Origin: Bifidobacterium breve
GTDB lineage: Bacteria > Actinomycetota > Acidimicrobiia > Acidimicrobiales > Acidimicrobilacustridaceae
NCBI GenBank assembly: GCA_945878725.1
Contig: CAMCTY010000023.1
Location: 1-32,864, forward strand
DNA length: 32,864 nucleotides
Reading direction: 5' to 3'
The notes below the pieces were generated by a model. That model ran no database searches. It was not told where the DNA came from and was given only the letters and a program-made list of their open reading frames with translations. This document shows, piece after piece, positions 1-10,011 of this stretch. Each line of letters begins with the position of its first letter. Position 1 is the first letter of the stretch. Both the position numbers and the translations under genes were made by a program.

Positions 1-1441
1 CTTCAACGGCGAGTTGGAGTGCGCGGTAACTCGTGAAGAGCGCCATCGTCCGCCCCCCGGCGGCGGTGATGAGAGCTTCGAGTTCGTCATGGACAGCCTC
101 GTCGAATTTGGCGTTGCGCGGATCAGGCATATGCGCGGCGCAATAGAGCAGGGCTTGTTGCGGATAGTCGAACGGGCTGCCGACATCGAGTCGGACGAAG
201 GTGCCGTCAGGGAGGCCGACCTGATCAGGAAGTGCAGTTGGAAGAGTGGCGCTCGTGAGGATCGTGGTGGTCTTCGACCAGAGCGTTTCGTCAAGGATCT
301 CGCCGACATCAACTGGGGCAACGCGCAGAACTGGGAAGTCCTCCGAACCTTCAACCCATGAGACCTCGTCGGCCTGAACATTGCGGACCGATTCGATGTC
401 TTCGATCAGCGACGTGGCGGCCTGCATGGCTCGCTGCTTGCGGGCGGCGACATCACCGACACTCTCATCGGGCACAGCTCGCAGCGCGGTCATCGCCGTG
501 TCGAGGCGGCCACGGGCAAGGTCGAGGACTCGTGCTGGTTCGCCGTCGAGGTGACCGCGGAGTCGTCGACCGCGTTCATCGACGAGCGCATCACGCCACA
601 TGCCGGCAAGTTCGTCCAGGCTCTGAACGAGGGCGGGATCGGAAACGATTGCGCCCGTCGCTCTGGCCATGTTCAGAAAGCGGCCCGAAGTGAGCTCGAC
701 ACCAGCGGTAGCGGCAATGGTGTCTTCAAGCTGATGGGCCTCGTCGATCACGACGACATCGTGTTCGGGAAGCACGGCGCCCTGCGTTGCGAGGTGCATC
801 CCATACAAGTGCGTGTTGACCACGACTACATCGGCAGCCGCCGCCGCGCTGCGAGCCTTTTCGGTGAAGCAGTCGTCGCCTTTCGGGCATTTGGTGGCGC
901 CGGGGCATTCACGGGGCCCGACGCTGACCGCAGCCCAGGCTCTCGTTGAAGGTTCGAGAGTCAGTTCGGCCCGATCGCCGGTCTTTGTTTGATCGGCCCA
1001 TCGGGCCAAAGCCGCGATCTCCACGGTTGGAGGCCGGGGACCGACCTCAAGAGTGAGTTGGTCGCCATCGTGTCCGAGTTCTCGCACTCGCTGGAGACAG
1101 ATGTAGTTGGAGCGACCCTTGAGGACGGCGAACGAAAACTCGTGATCGAGTTGTTCAGCCAGAAACGGGAGGTCCTTGCCTGCGAGTTGGTCCTGGAGCG
1201 TCTTCGTCGCCGTGGCCACAACCACTTTGCGGCCCGACAGGATCGCAGGGACGAGATAGGCGAAGGTCTTGCCGGTACCGGTACCGGCCTCGACGACGAG
1301 ATGTTCCCCTTTGACGATGGATCGAGCGACGGCTTCAGCCATTTGGATCTGGCCCTCGCGCACCTCGCCTGCGGGCAACGCTTCCGTGATCGCCTCAAGA
1401 GCCGCTGCGGTGTTGGCGGCGAGTCGGTCGGGAGCAGCCAT
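1..1441 (-). CDS. ATP-dependent helicase, DinG/Rad3 (XPD-like Fe-S) family, partial
   Basis: Minus-strand reading frame beginning with ATG at 1441 and still open at the left edge, so only about 480 N-terminal residues are seen. I translated it by hand. It shows Walker A AGTGTGKT (residues 52-59), DEAH at 233-236 inside VIDEAHQLEDT, and four cysteines (C115, C179, C185, C191) between these motifs. That is the layout of the 4Fe-4S cluster of the XPD/DinG superfamily 2 helicases. Such enzymes unwind DNA 5'-3' at forks, flaps, D-loops or R-loops in the cytoplasm. The gene is divergent from uppS with 51 bp between starts. The C-terminal helicase motifs lie outside the window, so the exact subfamily (dinG versus the longer exonuclease-fused form) cannot be settled; there is no N-terminal exonuclease domain. 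Confidence 0.93.
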   Translation of the reverse strand, partial: MAAPDRLAANTAAALEAITEALPAGEVREGQIQMAEAVARSIVKGEHLVVEAGTGTGKTFAYLVPAILSGRKVVVATATKTLQDQLAGKDLPFLAEQLDHEFSFAVLKGRSNYICLQRVRELGHDGDQLTLEVGPRPPTVEIAALARWADQTKTGDRAELTLEPSTRAWAAVSVGPRECPGATKCPKGDDCFTEKARSAAAAADVVVVNTHLYGMHLATQGAVLPEHDVVVIDEAHQLEDTIAATAGVELTSGRFLNMARATGAIVSDPALVQSLDELAGMWRDALVDERGRRLRGHLDGEPARVLDLARGRLDTAMTALRAVPDESVGDVAARKQRAMQAATSLIEDIESVRNVQADEVSWVEGSEDFPVLRVAPVDVGEILDETLWSKTTTILTSATLPTALPDQVGLPDGTFVRLDVGSPFDYPQQALLYCAAHMPDPRNAKFDEAVHDELEALITAAGGRTMALFTSYRALQLAVE

Positions 1442-1492
1442 CAGGGTGGTGATGGTACCGGCGAGATCGGGTCTCGGCGGTAACGTCGGGAT

Positions 1493-2218
1493 GTGAACGT
1501 CCCCGGCATCGACCCATCTTGCATCCCCGTGCACATCGCTGCGGTGATGGACGGAAACGGTCGATGGGCGCAACGACGTGGCCTTAAGCGCACTGATGGA
1601 CACGCTGCCGGCGAAGAAGCCCTGATGGACGCGGTCGAGGGAGCGCTCGACATGGGCGTCAAGTGGCTCACCGTTTACGCCTTCTCGACCGAGAACTGGC
1701 GACGACCCGCCGACGAAGTGCGGTTCCTCATGCACTTCAACGAATCGCTGCTCACCCGTCGCCGTGACGAGTTGAACGAAAAGGGCGTGAGGATCCGGTT
1801 CATTGGCCGCCGTGACTGGCGGGTTCCGAAGCGTCTCGCCCGCCGAATCGACGAATCGGTCGAACTCACGAAGCGCAACCGCACGCTCACGCTCACCATC
1901 GCCTTCAACTACGGAGGTCGGGCGGAGATCGTCGATGCTGTGAAGGCCCTGATCGACGAGGGTGTCTCGTCATCGAAGATCGACGAGAAGGCGATCGCGA
2001 AGCGTCTCTACGCACCCGACATGCCCGAACCTGATCTTGTGGTTCGCACCTCGGGCGAATTCCGGACCTCGAATTTCCTCATGTGGGAATCTGCGTATAG
2101 CGAACTCGTCTTCACCGATGTGCTCTGGCCAGATTTTCGCCGGGAGCATCTGTTCGATTCGGTGCGCGAGTTCCAGGACCGCGATCGGCGTTTCGGTGGC
2201 CTGAGTCCGGAAGCCTGA
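1493..2218 (+). CDS. uppS: Isoprenyl transferase / undecaprenyl diphosphate synthase (cis-prenyltransferase)
   Basis: The 241-aa protein has the normal length for the family. MDGNGRWA holds the Mg-binding catalytic Asp (D20). TVYAFSTENWRRP (about 60-72) and RTSGEFRTSNF (185-195), followed by FTDVLWPDF, are the isopentenyl-diphosphate-binding signatures of Z-prenyl synthases. The enzyme adds IPP units to an allylic diphosphate to make the long-chain lipid carrier used for peptidoglycan and other wall polymers. The start is GTG at 1493, about 18 residues before the catalytic motif, as is usual; only weak GG-rich sequence precedes it. recO follows after 6 bp, so the two are probably co-transcribed. 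Actinobacteria often have a second, short-chain Z-prenyl synthase, so the exact chain length is not determined here. Confidence 0.95.
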   Translation: MNVPGIDPSCIPVHIAAVMDGNGRWAQRRGLKRTDGHAAGEEALMDAVEGALDMGVKWLTVYAFSTENWRRPADEVRFLMHFNESLLTRRRDELNEKGVRIRFIGRRDWRVPKRLARRIDESVELTKRNRTLTLTIAFNYGGRAEIVDAVKALIDEGVSSSKIDEKAIAKRLYAPDMPEPDLVVRTSGEFRTSNFLMWESAYSELVFTDVLWPDFRREHLFDSVREFQDRDRRFGGLSPEA

Positions 2219-2224
2219 CGCGAC

Positions 2225-2950
2225 ATGAGTCGCGGATCGGTCTACCGCGATGAGGGCATCGTGCTGCGCACGTACAAACTCGGCGAGGCGGACCGGATCG
2301 TGGTCTTCCTCACGCTTGGCCGAGGCAAAGTCCGCGCGGTGGCCAAAGGTGTTCGCAAGACGAAGTCGAAATTTGGCTCTCGACTCGAGCCGACGAACCA
2401 TTGCGCGCTCCAGTTTTATGAGGGGCGCGAGCTCGACATCGTCACGCAGGCGGAGAGCATCGATCACTTCCGAGTGATTCGGGAGGATCTCGACCGGTTC
2501 GCTCGCGCCTCGGCGATGCTCGAGACCGCCGATCAGCTCGCACAAGAGGGCGAGGTGAACCCGCAGCTGTTCCAGATGGTGCTGGGGGCGCTTCGCACGC
2601 TCGAGGCTTCGGATTCACCACTTGTGACGCCGGCGTTTTTCTGGAAAGTGCTCGCTCTCGAGGGATATCGACCCGAGGTCAATGAGTGCGCGTTGTGCGG
2701 TGACGAAGATGCGCCGCTCGTAGCTTTTGACCTCGACTCAGGTGGTCTGTTGTGCCGGACCTGTCGGCGGGGGACAGCGGTGTCGCCGGAGGCTGCCGAT
2801 CTGTTGCAGCAGATCCTCGGCGGGCGACTGCGGGAAGCGCTCGAGGCTGAGGTGACATCGGCCTGCGCCGAAGTGGACCACCTTGCGACTCGAGCGGTCG
2901 AGCATCATCTCGAGCGGCGCCTGCGCTCCGTCACGATCCTGGATCACTAA
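2225..2950 (+). CDS. recO: DNA repair protein RecO
   Basis: The 241-aa protein has an N-terminal OB-fold (GIVLRTYKLGEADRIVVFLT at 11-30, then GKVRAVAKGVRKTKSKFGSRLEP), a helical middle, and a zinc-binding pair CALC (155-158) and CRTC (177-180). RecO anneals single strands and, with RecR, loads RecA onto SSB-coated DNA in the RecF recombination pathway. It starts 6 bp after the uppS stop, in the uppS-recO pairing common in actinobacteria (often in reverse order), and is probably translated from the same message. Nothing is missing relative to the family. The ATG at 2225 places the OB-fold at the usual distance from the N-terminus. Confidence 0.94.
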   Translation: MSRGSVYRDEGIVLRTYKLGEADRIVVFLTLGRGKVRAVAKGVRKTKSKFGSRLEPTNHCALQFYEGRELDIVTQAESIDHFRVIREDLDRFARASAMLETADQLAQEGEVNPQLFQMVLGALRTLEASDSPLVTPAFFWKVLALEGYRPEVNECALCGDEDAPLVAFDLDSGGLLCRTCRRGTAVSPEAADLLQQILGGRLREALEAEVTSACAEVDHLATRAVEHHLERRLRSVTILDH

Positions 2951-3053
2951 CTCCACGGCCCAAGCTGCCGAGCCGGGCGGTGAGGATAGGGGTGGGGCTG
3001 GTACCGTCGCCGGACCGGGTCGCGAGGGCGGCCGCATTTTCCGAGGGGGAGTC

Positions 3054-5438
3054 ATGGCTGACCAGAACGCACTACCGCTTGATGGATTGCGGGTGGTGGA
3101 TCTCACGGTTGCCAACGGCGAGCTGTGTGCACGTTTGCTTGGTGATCTCGGCGCCGAGGTCATCAAGGTGGAACCGCCCGAAGGTTCGCCCGCTCGTTCG
3201 ATGGCACCGGTGCGCAAAGGCGTGTCGCTTTCGTTCGCCGTGAACAACGCCGGCAAGCTCAGCGTTGCGCTGGACCTCGAGTCAGAGGAAGGCTTCGCCC
3301 GCCTTCATGAGTTGCTCGACCACGCCGACGTCCTCGTTACCTCCTCGGCCACGATCCGCTCCGGACTGACGGTCGACATGGTGGCTGCCGCGCACCCGCA
3401 TCTTGTTGTCGCTGCACTCACTCCCTACGGAATGACGGGTCCGTGGTCGAGTTGGATAGCCACCGACGCTGTCCTCTCAGCAACGGGCGGTATGACGTTC
3501 AAAGCCGGAACCCCGGACCGCGAACCCATCCCGGCCCCCAGCCAGTTCAGTAACGACGTTGCCTGTTCGGGCGCCACATGGGCCGTCCTGTGCGCCCTAT
3601 GGCAGCGCGAATCCACCGGCGCCGGACAGTTGCTCGACGTCTCGCTGAATGAAGCTCTGGCTCAGACGGCAGATTGGTCGCTGCCCAACTACTCAGCTCG
3701 TGTCGCCGCCGGTTTCGACACCCCCGAAATCCGTATGGGTTCCGGTCCGGTCTACCCGATCTTCAAATGCCGAGACGGCTATGTGCGTCTCATCGTGCTC
3801 AGCCCGCCGCAATGGAAAGAAATGCGTGCTTGGCTCGGCGAGCCCGAGTACTTGCAGGACGCGGAGTACGACTCGTTCCCTGGACGTTTTGCGATCGCCG
3901 AGGCAGTGCTTAATCCGTTGTACGAGGAACTCTTTGCCGACATGACGGTCGAAGAAGTGTCCGCTGATGCTCAGAACCGCGGCATCGTGTGCACGCCGGT
4001 CTATGACGCGCCGCGTGCCCTTCACAACGAACACTTCGATTCGCGCGGAACCTTTACCCAGATGGAAGTCGCTCCGGGTGTGACGGCGAGCATGCCGGCC
4101 GGATATTTCGAGATCGACGGCGCGCGGGTCGGTCCGCGATCGGCTCCGCCGGCCATCGGGCAGCACACGGAACAGGTCTTCGCTGCGCTGGGAGCACAGC
4201 GCTCGGGTGTTGCAACACCGGCCCCGTCCCTTCCGCTCGCTGGTCTGCGCGTCATGGACTTTGGCCAAGGCGCTGTCGGCGTCGAGGCTGGCAAACTGTT
4301 CGCTGAGTACGGCGCCGAGGTCATCAAGATCGAAACCCGTTCGCATTACGACTTCATCCGAGTGGTCACGGGCACGGAGATGGGTCCGTCATTCGCATCG
4401 TCGAGTCGCTCGAAGAAAGCACTCGGTGTCAACGCGAAGTACCCCGAAGGTCGCCAACTTCTTCTCGATCTCGTCAAGAAGTCCGACGTTGTCATCGAGA
4501 ACACGACCACCGGCGCAATGGATGCACTTGGCATCGGTTGGTCGGACCTGTCTGGGGCCAACCCCCGTATTGCAATGGTCGCAAGCCAACTGATGGGATC
4601 ACGCGGCGTGTGGGCCCACTGGCGCGGCTACGGGCCGAGTACTCAGGCCCCGGGTGGTGTGTCCTATCTCTGGAGCTATGAGGGTTCGACCGAGCCGGCC
4701 GGAACCGCGTCGATCTTCCCCGATCACTTCGTCGGTCGACTTTCGGCATGTGGCGCGTTGGCGACACTCATTGGCCGCGAGCGCGGCACGCTCGAAGGTG
4801 GTTTCATCGAAATAGCGCAGTGCGAAGCAGTCGTTGGGTCGATCGCCGATCTTCTCGCCGCCGAGTCCATTGAACCGGGTTCAGTCGGGCCGATGGGTCC
4901 GCACACCGAGCAGGGTGCTCCGGGTTCGATGTATCGCTGCGCCGGCACCGAAGAGTGGGTGGCGATCACATGTCGTGATGATGCCGATTGGCAATCGCTG
5001 GCAACGCTCATGGGCCAATCCGATCTCGGAATCGACGCCCGCTACTCAACCTTCGAAAAGCGTGCGTCCGCAGCAGCGGAACTCGACGCGATCGTGGGTG
5101 CTTGGACCGCCGATCAGGATCGCTTCGCGGTCGCCGATCGTTGTCAGGCTGCAGGTATCCCCGCCGGCCCGATGCTCACGTCATCGGACGTGTTGGTGAA
5201 CGAGCATTACCTTGCCCGCGGCTTTCCGATCGAGATCGACCAACCCGGTGTCGGCGTCTTCACGGTCGAAGGTCCGGCCTTTCGCGCCACCGGCATGGTG
5301 GATCCAATCGAAACGCCGGCACCTTGGCTCGGCGAGCACAGTGTTGCGATCTGCCGCGATGTGTTGGGTCTCGACCAAACCGAAATCGACACGCTGATTA
5401 CGAAGGGTGTCGTCGAGGTCACTCCGCCGCCAGGCTGA
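3054..5438 (+). CDS. CaiB/BaiF (family III) CoA transferase, two fused domains
   Basis: The 794-aa protein is a head-to-tail duplication of the family III CoA-transferase fold. Copy 1 begins LPLDGLRVVDL (residue 7) and continues GDLGAEVIKVEPPEG. Copy 2 begins LPLAGLRVMDFGQG (393) and continues EYGAEVIKIETRS. The residue matching the catalytic Asp of formyl-CoA transferase appears to be kept in both: D168 (QFSNDVACSG) and D557 (IFPDHFVGRL). The usual family member is about 400 aa and dimerises as interlocked rings; a fusion could make an internal pseudo-dimer. Such enzymes move CoA between carboxylic acids; the substrate cannot be told from sequence. I chose ATG 3054 because GAGGGGGAG sits just upstream, although the frame stays open back to 2883. 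The gene sits alone between recO and glyS, with 103 bp before it. Confidence 0.9.
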   Translation: MADQNALPLDGLRVVDLTVANGELCARLLGDLGAEVIKVEPPEGSPARSMAPVRKGVSLSFAVNNAGKLSVALDLESEEGFARLHELLDHADVLVTSSATIRSGLTVDMVAAAHPHLVVAALTPYGMTGPWSSWIATDAVLSATGGMTFKAGTPDREPIPAPSQFSNDVACSGATWAVLCALWQRESTGAGQLLDVSLNEALAQTADWSLPNYSARVAAGFDTPEIRMGSGPVYPIFKCRDGYVRLIVLSPPQWKEMRAWLGEPEYLQDAEYDSFPGRFAIAEAVLNPLYEELFADMTVEEVSADAQNRGIVCTPVYDAPRALHNEHFDSRGTFTQMEVAPGVTASMPAGYFEIDGARVGPRSAPPAIGQHTEQVFAALGAQRSGVATPAPSLPLAGLRVMDFGQGAVGVEAGKLFAEYGAEVIKIETRSHYDFIRVVTGTEMGPSFASSSRSKKALGVNAKYPEGRQLLLDLVKKSDVVIENTTTGAMDALGIGWSDLSGANPRIAMVASQLMGSRGVWAHWRGYGPSTQAPGGVSYLWSYEGSTEPAGTASIFPDHFVGRLSACGALATLIGRERGTLEGGFIEIAQCEAVVGSIADLLAAESIEPGSVGPMGPHTEQGAPGSMYRCAGTEEWVAITCRDDADWQSLATLMGQSDLGIDARYSTFEKRASAAAELDAIVGAWTADQDRFAVADRCQAAGIPAGPMLTSSDVLVNEHYLARGFPIEIDQPGVGVFTVEGPAFRATGMVDPIETPAPWLGEHSVAICRDVLGLDQTEIDTLITKGVVEVTPPPG

Positions 5439-5479
5439 TCGACAGTTCGACCCGGTGGAGGCAACTACGCTCTCCATCC

Positions 5480-6829
5480 ATGTCCGATGAAGCTGACGCG
5501 CCCACGCCCATCGAGGTGCCCAACGACACCACGCTCATGGAGAAGATCGTCAATCTCTCCAAGCGTCGTGGATTCGTGTTCCCGTCTGCCGAGATCTACG
5601 GCGGCTTCCGCTCAACGTACGACTACGGACCCATCGGCGTGCAGTTGCTCCGCAACGTCAAAGACGCCTGGTGGCGCTCGATGGTGCAGATGCGCGATGA
5701 CGTCGTCGGTCTCGATGCCGCGATCCTCTCGCCGCCGGCAATCTGGGAGGCCTCCGGGCATCTCACAAACTTCACTGATCCGCTCGTCGACTGCCGCGCG
5801 TGCAACGAACGCTTCCGTGAGGATCAGCTCGAGGATCTGACGATTTGTCCGAACTGCCAGGGCAAGGACACATTCACTGAGGCTCGTCAGTTCAACCTCA
5901 TGTTCAAGACCCATGCCGGCCCGGTCGAGTCGGAAGGCGCGATCGCCTATCTCCGTCCCGAAACCGCCCAAGGCATGTTCGTCAACTTCTCGAATGTCCT
6001 GCAGGCGAGTCGCAAGAAGCCGCCGTTCGGCATCGCTCAGATCGGAAAGTCCTTCCGGAACGAAATCACGCCCGGCAACTTCGTGTTCCGGACGCGCGAG
6101 TTCGAGCAGATGGAACTTGAGTTCTTCGTACCGCCAGCCGAGGCTGAGCAGTGGTACGAGTACTGGTGTGCGCAGCGTTACCAGTGGTACATCGATCTCG
6201 GAATCCCCGAGGACAAACTGCGCATGCGTCCGCACGATGCCGATGAGCTCAGCCACTATTCGTCCGGCACCTCCGATGTTGAGTTCCTCTTCCCATGGGG
6301 TTGGGGCGAGCTCGAAGGCATCGCCAACCGCGGCGATTACGACCTCACGCAGCACGCGACTCATTCGGGGGAAAAGCTCGATTACTTCGATCAGAGCAAC
6401 GAAACGCGTTACACGCCGCATGTGATCGAACCTGCGGCCGGAGCCACCCGAACAATGATGGCGTTCCTCCTTGCCGCGTATGACGAGGAGGAAGTGCGTG
6501 GCGAGATCCGTACAGTCCTTCGTCTTCATCCGCGCCTGGCGCCCTACAAGGTGGCTGTATTGCCACTTTCGAAGAAGAGCGATCTCACACCCATGGCCCG
6601 CGAGGTCCTCGGAATGCTCCAGCCCCTCATGATGTGCGACTACGACGAGACACAGGCGATCGGCCGTCGTTATCGCCGTCAGGACGAACTGGGCACCCCG
6701 TTCTGCGTCACCATCGACTTCGACAGCCTCGAAGATCAGTCGGTCACCGTCCGAGAGCGTGATTCCATGGCGCAGGAGCGGGTAGCGATTGTCGATCTAC
6801 CTGCGTATTTGTTGCCCCGGCTGATCTGA
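5480..6829 (+). CDS. glyS: Glycyl-tRNA synthetase, class II alpha2 type
   Basis: The 449-aa protein has an N-terminal KRRGFVFPSAEIYGGFRSTYDYGP (28-51), typical of the dimeric GlyRS found in actinobacteria, archaea and eukaryotes. A zinc-type insert has CRAC (105-108) and CPNC (123-126). RPETAQGMFVNF, FRTREFEQMELEFF and GWGELEGIANRGDYDL carry class II motifs 2 and 3 and glycine-specific residues. The C-terminal anticodon-binding domain begins near LAPYKVAVLPL. The enzyme charges tRNA-Gly in the cytoplasm. I chose ATG 5480 because the residues coded upstream in this frame are shadow sequence of the CoA-transferase gene. There is no close Shine-Dalgarno, but TACGCT lies 8 nt upstream, so the transcript could be leaderless. 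The dgt gene often found between glyS and dnaG in actinobacteria is absent. Confidence 0.96.
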   Translation: MSDEADAPTPIEVPNDTTLMEKIVNLSKRRGFVFPSAEIYGGFRSTYDYGPIGVQLLRNVKDAWWRSMVQMRDDVVGLDAAILSPPAIWEASGHLTNFTDPLVDCRACNERFREDQLEDLTICPNCQGKDTFTEARQFNLMFKTHAGPVESEGAIAYLRPETAQGMFVNFSNVLQASRKKPPFGIAQIGKSFRNEITPGNFVFRTREFEQMELEFFVPPAEAEQWYEYWCAQRYQWYIDLGIPEDKLRMRPHDADELSHYSSGTSDVEFLFPWGWGELEGIANRGDYDLTQHATHSGEKLDYFDQSNETRYTPHVIEPAAGATRTMMAFLLAAYDEEEVRGEIRTVLRLHPRLAPYKVAVLPLSKKSDLTPMAREVLGMLQPLMMCDYDETQAIGRRYRRQDELGTPFCVTIDFDSLEDQSVTVRERDSMAQERVAIVDLPAYLLPRLI

Positions 6830-6865
6830 CGCCGACGCTGCTACCGTCCGTTCTCGGAGGGACGC

Positions 6866-8716
6866 GTGGGCATCCAGGATGACGACATCGTCAATGTGAG
6901 GAACGCCACCGACATCGTCGCGGTGATTTCCGAGCACGTGGCCCTCAAGAGGGTCGGCCGACGCTGGTCGGGGCTCTGCCCGTTCCACAGCGAGAAGTCC
7001 GGTTCGTTCTCCGTGAACGCCGAAGAGAAGCTGTACTACTGCTTCGGCTGCGGGGCCAAGGGCGATGTCATCACCTTCGTTCGCGAGATCGAGCATCTTG
7101 ATTTCGTCGGTGCCGTTGAGAAGCTCGCATCCAAATCAGGTGTCACTCTCCGCTACACCGACGAGCATCAAAACGAGGGTCGCAAACGTCGGGTCAAGTT
7201 GCTCGACGCCGTGAGCAAAGCAGTCGACTGGTATCACGAGCGGCTTTTGTCTTCCGCCGATGCCGCCGCCGCCCGGGGCTATCTCCGGTCGCGCGGTCTC
7301 ACTGGTGACGATGTTCGGGCCTACAAGATCGGATGGGCTCCCGAAGGCTGGGACGAACTTTCGCGTTCGTTGCGGGTTCCGGACGATGTGCTCGTTGAGG
7401 CCGGCCTTGGATTCATCAACAGTCGGGGACGGCCGACCGACGCGTTCCGCGGCAGGGTCCTGTTCCCGATCTTCGATGTGACCGGCGATCCTGTCGGCTT
7501 TGGTGGCCGCGTCATGCCGGGTGCCGAGGGTGCGAAATACAAGAACTCAAGCGATAGTGCGATCTACAGCAAGTCGCGCTTGCTCTACGGGCTCAATCTG
7601 GCGAAATCAGACATCGTGCGCGCGGATGAGTCCATCGTGTGCGAGGGCTACACCGACGTCATTGGTTTCGCCAAGGCCGGAATCCCCCGAGCGGTAGCGA
7701 CGTGTGGCACTGCGTTAACGGAAGATCATCTCAAGTTGCTCCGCAGTTTTGCCCGGCGCGTTGTTCTGGCCTTTGATGCTGATGCAGCTGGCCAGAATGC
7801 AGCCGAGCGTGTGTACGCCTGGGAGAAGCAGTACGACCTCGACATCGCCGTGGCTTCGTTCCCGGGCGGCGTTGATCCGGCTGATCTCGCACAGAGTGAT
7901 CCGGAAGCGCTCGCCGCCGCCATCACCGAAGCGAAACCGTTCCTCAAGTTCCGTCTCGATCGCGTGCTTGATGGTTCGGCGCTCGACACTCCCGAGCACC
8001 GGGCGCGTGCCGCCGAAGCCGCGATGGTTGTTGTGCAGGAACACCCCAGCGAACTCGTCCGAGATTCGTATCTGATGGAAGTCGCCGCTCGTTGCCGACT
8101 TGATCCGAGCCAACTGCGAGGGCGTACGTTCAAAGCGGTGGAGGTGCCCGGAGCGCGTCGTCGCACCGACAGCGGTTCGTCCGATCGGGGCCAACGAGGA
8201 CCCGAGGATCGGCGCCTGCGGGTGCCAAGTCGTGACACCGCCGGGGCCGAAGCGCTGCGCCTGTTCATCTCCCGTCGCGATGAGGTCGACACTTGGCTCA
8301 ATGAGGCACTCTTCCCTAATTGGGTGGAGGGCATCGCCTTCCGCTCGCTCATCAGTACCGATTCGGTGGCGGCGGCGATTGAGATGGCGGCTGATGACGA
8401 TCCGGCGGCCGCCGATCTCCTTCAGCGCCTTGCGGTGGAGGAAACCGAAGCCGATGTTCTCGATGTTGTCACCCGCCTTGTCGACGAAGCCGCGAGTTCG
8501 GCGCTGGCTGCGCTGAAGGCGGAAGCACAGGTTGCCGATGACCCGTTTGAGGTCGGTGCCGCGATCGCCTGGTTGAGTCTGCGGATCATGGAACTGCGCG
8601 AACCACGCACTGTTGATGAGGCTCGGACGGAACTGCACAGTTGGCTCGTCGGCATCGACGCGCAACCGGAAGACGCTGATGCTTCCGAGGCCGAGATGCT
8701 GGAGCAGGTGGAATGA
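6866..8716 (+). CDS. dnaG: DNA primase
   Basis: The 616-aa protein has the full DnaG layout. An N-terminal CHC2 zinc ribbon uses C38, H41, C59 and C62 ([12 protein letters not shown] ... [11 protein letters not shown]). The catalytic core follows, with TOPRIM acidic residues E260 (IVCEGYTDV) and D304/D306 ([10 protein letters not shown]). The diverged C-terminal part is the helicase-binding region that docks on DnaB. The enzyme makes the RNA primers for chromosome replication. The start is GTG 6866 with GGAGG at 6856-6860. The stop overlaps the rpoD start as ATGA (8713-8716), the classic macromolecular-synthesis pairing, so primase and sigma factor are translationally coupled. The stretch after residue about 425 is Arg/Ser-rich and looks like a flexible linker before the C-terminal domain. 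Confidence 0.97.
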   Translation: MGIQDDDIVNVRNATDIVAVISEHVALKRVGRRWSGLCPFHSEKSGSFSVNAEEKLYYCFGCGAKGDVITFVREIEHLDFVGAVEKLASKSGVTLRYTDEHQNEGRKRRVKLLDAVSKAVDWYHERLLSSADAAAARGYLRSRGLTGDDVRAYKIGWAPEGWDELSRSLRVPDDVLVEAGLGFINSRGRPTDAFRGRVLFPIFDVTGDPVGFGGRVMPGAEGAKYKNSSDSAIYSKSRLLYGLNLAKSDIVRADESIVCEGYTDVIGFAKAGIPRAVATCGTALTEDHLKLLRSFARRVVLAFDADAAGQNAAERVYAWEKQYDLDIAVASFPGGVDPADLAQSDPEALAAAITEAKPFLKFRLDRVLDGSALDTPEHRARAAEAAMVVVQEHPSELVRDSYLMEVAARCRLDPSQLRGRTFKAVEVPGARRRTDSGSSDRGQRGPEDRRLRVPSRDTAGAEALRLFISRRDEVDTWLNEALFPNWVEGIAFRSLISTDSVAAAIEMAADDDPAAADLLQRLAVEETEADVLDVVTRLVDEAASSALAALKAEAQVADDPFEVGAAIAWLSLRIMELREPRTVDEARTELHSWLVGIDAQPEDADASEAEMLEQVE

Positions 8717-10011
8717 CGAACGACCCGGTGTCTCCGATCGGTTTAGGCCTCGACGAGGTCGCGCTGCAGCGAGCAATCGATCGCGCTCGAGCGCGCGGAG
8801 CCGAGTCGGTCTCAAGCGACGATGTGGTTGATGTTTTCGGCGAACTCGATCCGACACCGGAACTTGTCGAGGCCGTGCGGTCGACTCTGCTCGCCCGAGG
8901 AATCACTCTCGACGACGAGGTCGAATTGGTTGACATGGTCGATATCGAAGAGATCGTGATCGTCGCTCACGATCCTCTGCTCGCTGATCTTGATGACGAC
9001 GATCTAGTGGAGCGCCGGTTGCGGGCTCGGTTCCGCCCATCGACGCGCGAGACAATGAAACTGAAAGCCCCGACCCTGGGTTCATCCGATTCGACACGCA
9101 TGTACCTGCGCGAGATCGGGCGGGTCGCACTACTTACGGGCCCCGAAGAAGTCGTTCTCGCGAAACAGATCGAGCGAGGCACGGCGGCGTCTGAACGACT
9201 TGCTGATCTTGCGGCCAGCGGCGAACTCGATGCGCTCGAGGTCGAGGAACGCCGTTTGCTCACCCGCTTTGCCCGAAAAGGCGAAGACGCAAAGGCTGAA
9301 CTCACTCAGGCGAATCTTCGGCTCGTGGTTTCGATTGCCAAGCGTTACGTGGGCCGAGGAATGCCGCTTCTCGACCTCGTCCAAGAAGGCAACTTCGGAC
9401 TCATGCGGGCGGTCGAGAAGTTTGACTGGACCAAAGGTTTCAAGTTCTCCACCTACGCCACGTGGTGGATTCGTCAGTCGATCTCGCGGGCAATCGCCGA
9501 TCAGGCACGAACAATCCGCATTCCGGTCCACATGGTTGAGGCAATTAACCGGATGCACCGGATCCAACGGGAGATGGCGCAGCAACTCGAACGGGAACCG
9601 ACGGTCGAGGAACTCGCAGCCAAAGTCGACCTTCCGGTTGATCGGATACGGGAGATGCTCAGGATCTCTCAGGATCCGTTGTCACTCGACCAGCCCTACG
9701 GCGACGAGGGCGACGCCGCGTACGGCGACTTCATCGAAGATAAAGGGGCAGAAGCTCCCGCCGACGTGGCGGCGCGAACAATGCTGCACGCCGCCGTTGA
9801 AGAAGCGCTGGGCGAACTGAACGAACGCGAGCAGGCGCTCGTGCGTATGCGGTTCGGGCTTGACGATGGACAGCCGCGCACCCTCGAAGATGTAGGTCGC
9901 GAGTTCGGAGTCACCCGCGAGCGGGTGCGGCAGATCGAAACCAAAACGCTGGCCAAACTCCGTCACGAGCAGTTCAGCCAGAAACTTCACGCTTATCTCG
10001 ATGGCGAATGA
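8713..10011 (+). CDS. rpoD: RNA polymerase primary sigma factor (sigma-70, RpoD/SigA type)
   Basis: The 432-aa protein has a short acidic N-terminal region with many D/E (about 35-105), region 1.2 ([17 protein letters not shown] from 126), and a highly conserved region 2 (196-272). Region 2 includes [20 protein letters not shown] and the -10 melting/recognition segment [20 protein letters not shown]. Region 3 follows, then region 4.2 with the -35 helix-turn-helix ([20 protein letters not shown]). This is a group 1 or very close group 2 factor; the dnaG linkage favours the housekeeping factor. The N-terminal region is shorter than in E. coli but usual for actinobacteria. Translation starts inside the dnaG stop (ATGA) with AGGTGG just upstream. 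A small membrane-protein gene overlaps its last 11 bases. Confidence 0.96.
   Translation: MTNDPVSPIGLGLDEVALQRAIDRARARGAESVSSDDVVDVFGELDPTPELVEAVRSTLLARGITLDDEVELVDMVDIEEIVIVAHDPLLADLDDDDLVERRLRARFRPSTRETMKLKAPTLGSSDSTRMYLREIGRVALLTGPEEVVLAKQIERGTAASERLADLAASGELDALEVEERRLLTRFARKGEDAKAELTQANLRLVVSIAKRYVGRGMPLLDLVQEGNFGLMRAVEKFDWTKGFKFSTYATWWIRQSISRAIADQARTIRIPVHMVEAINRMHRIQREMAQQLEREPTVEELAAKVDLPVDRIREMLRISQDPLSLDQPYGDEGDAAYGDFIEDKGAEAPADVAARTMLHAAVEEALGELNEREQALVRMRFGLDDGQPRTLEDVGREFGVTRERVRQIETKTLAKLRHEQFSQKLHAYLDGE

Noticed and set aside
989-1496. Plus-strand frames over the helicase gene
   Set aside because: The minus strand carries Walker A, DEAH and four Fe-S cysteines, so these are shadows.
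4988-5479. Long N-terminal extension of glycyl-tRNA synthetase
   Set aside because: It is Arg-rich shadow sequence of the CoA-transferase gene; known GlyRS proteins start close to the ATG at 5480.
5612-6529. A 305-aa minus-strand frame
   Set aside because: It is antisense to glyS, which has all class II synthetase motifs.
7715-8857. A 380-aa minus-strand frame
   Set aside because: It is antisense to dnaG and the rpoD start, with no recognisable motif and low-complexity Arg/Ser composition.
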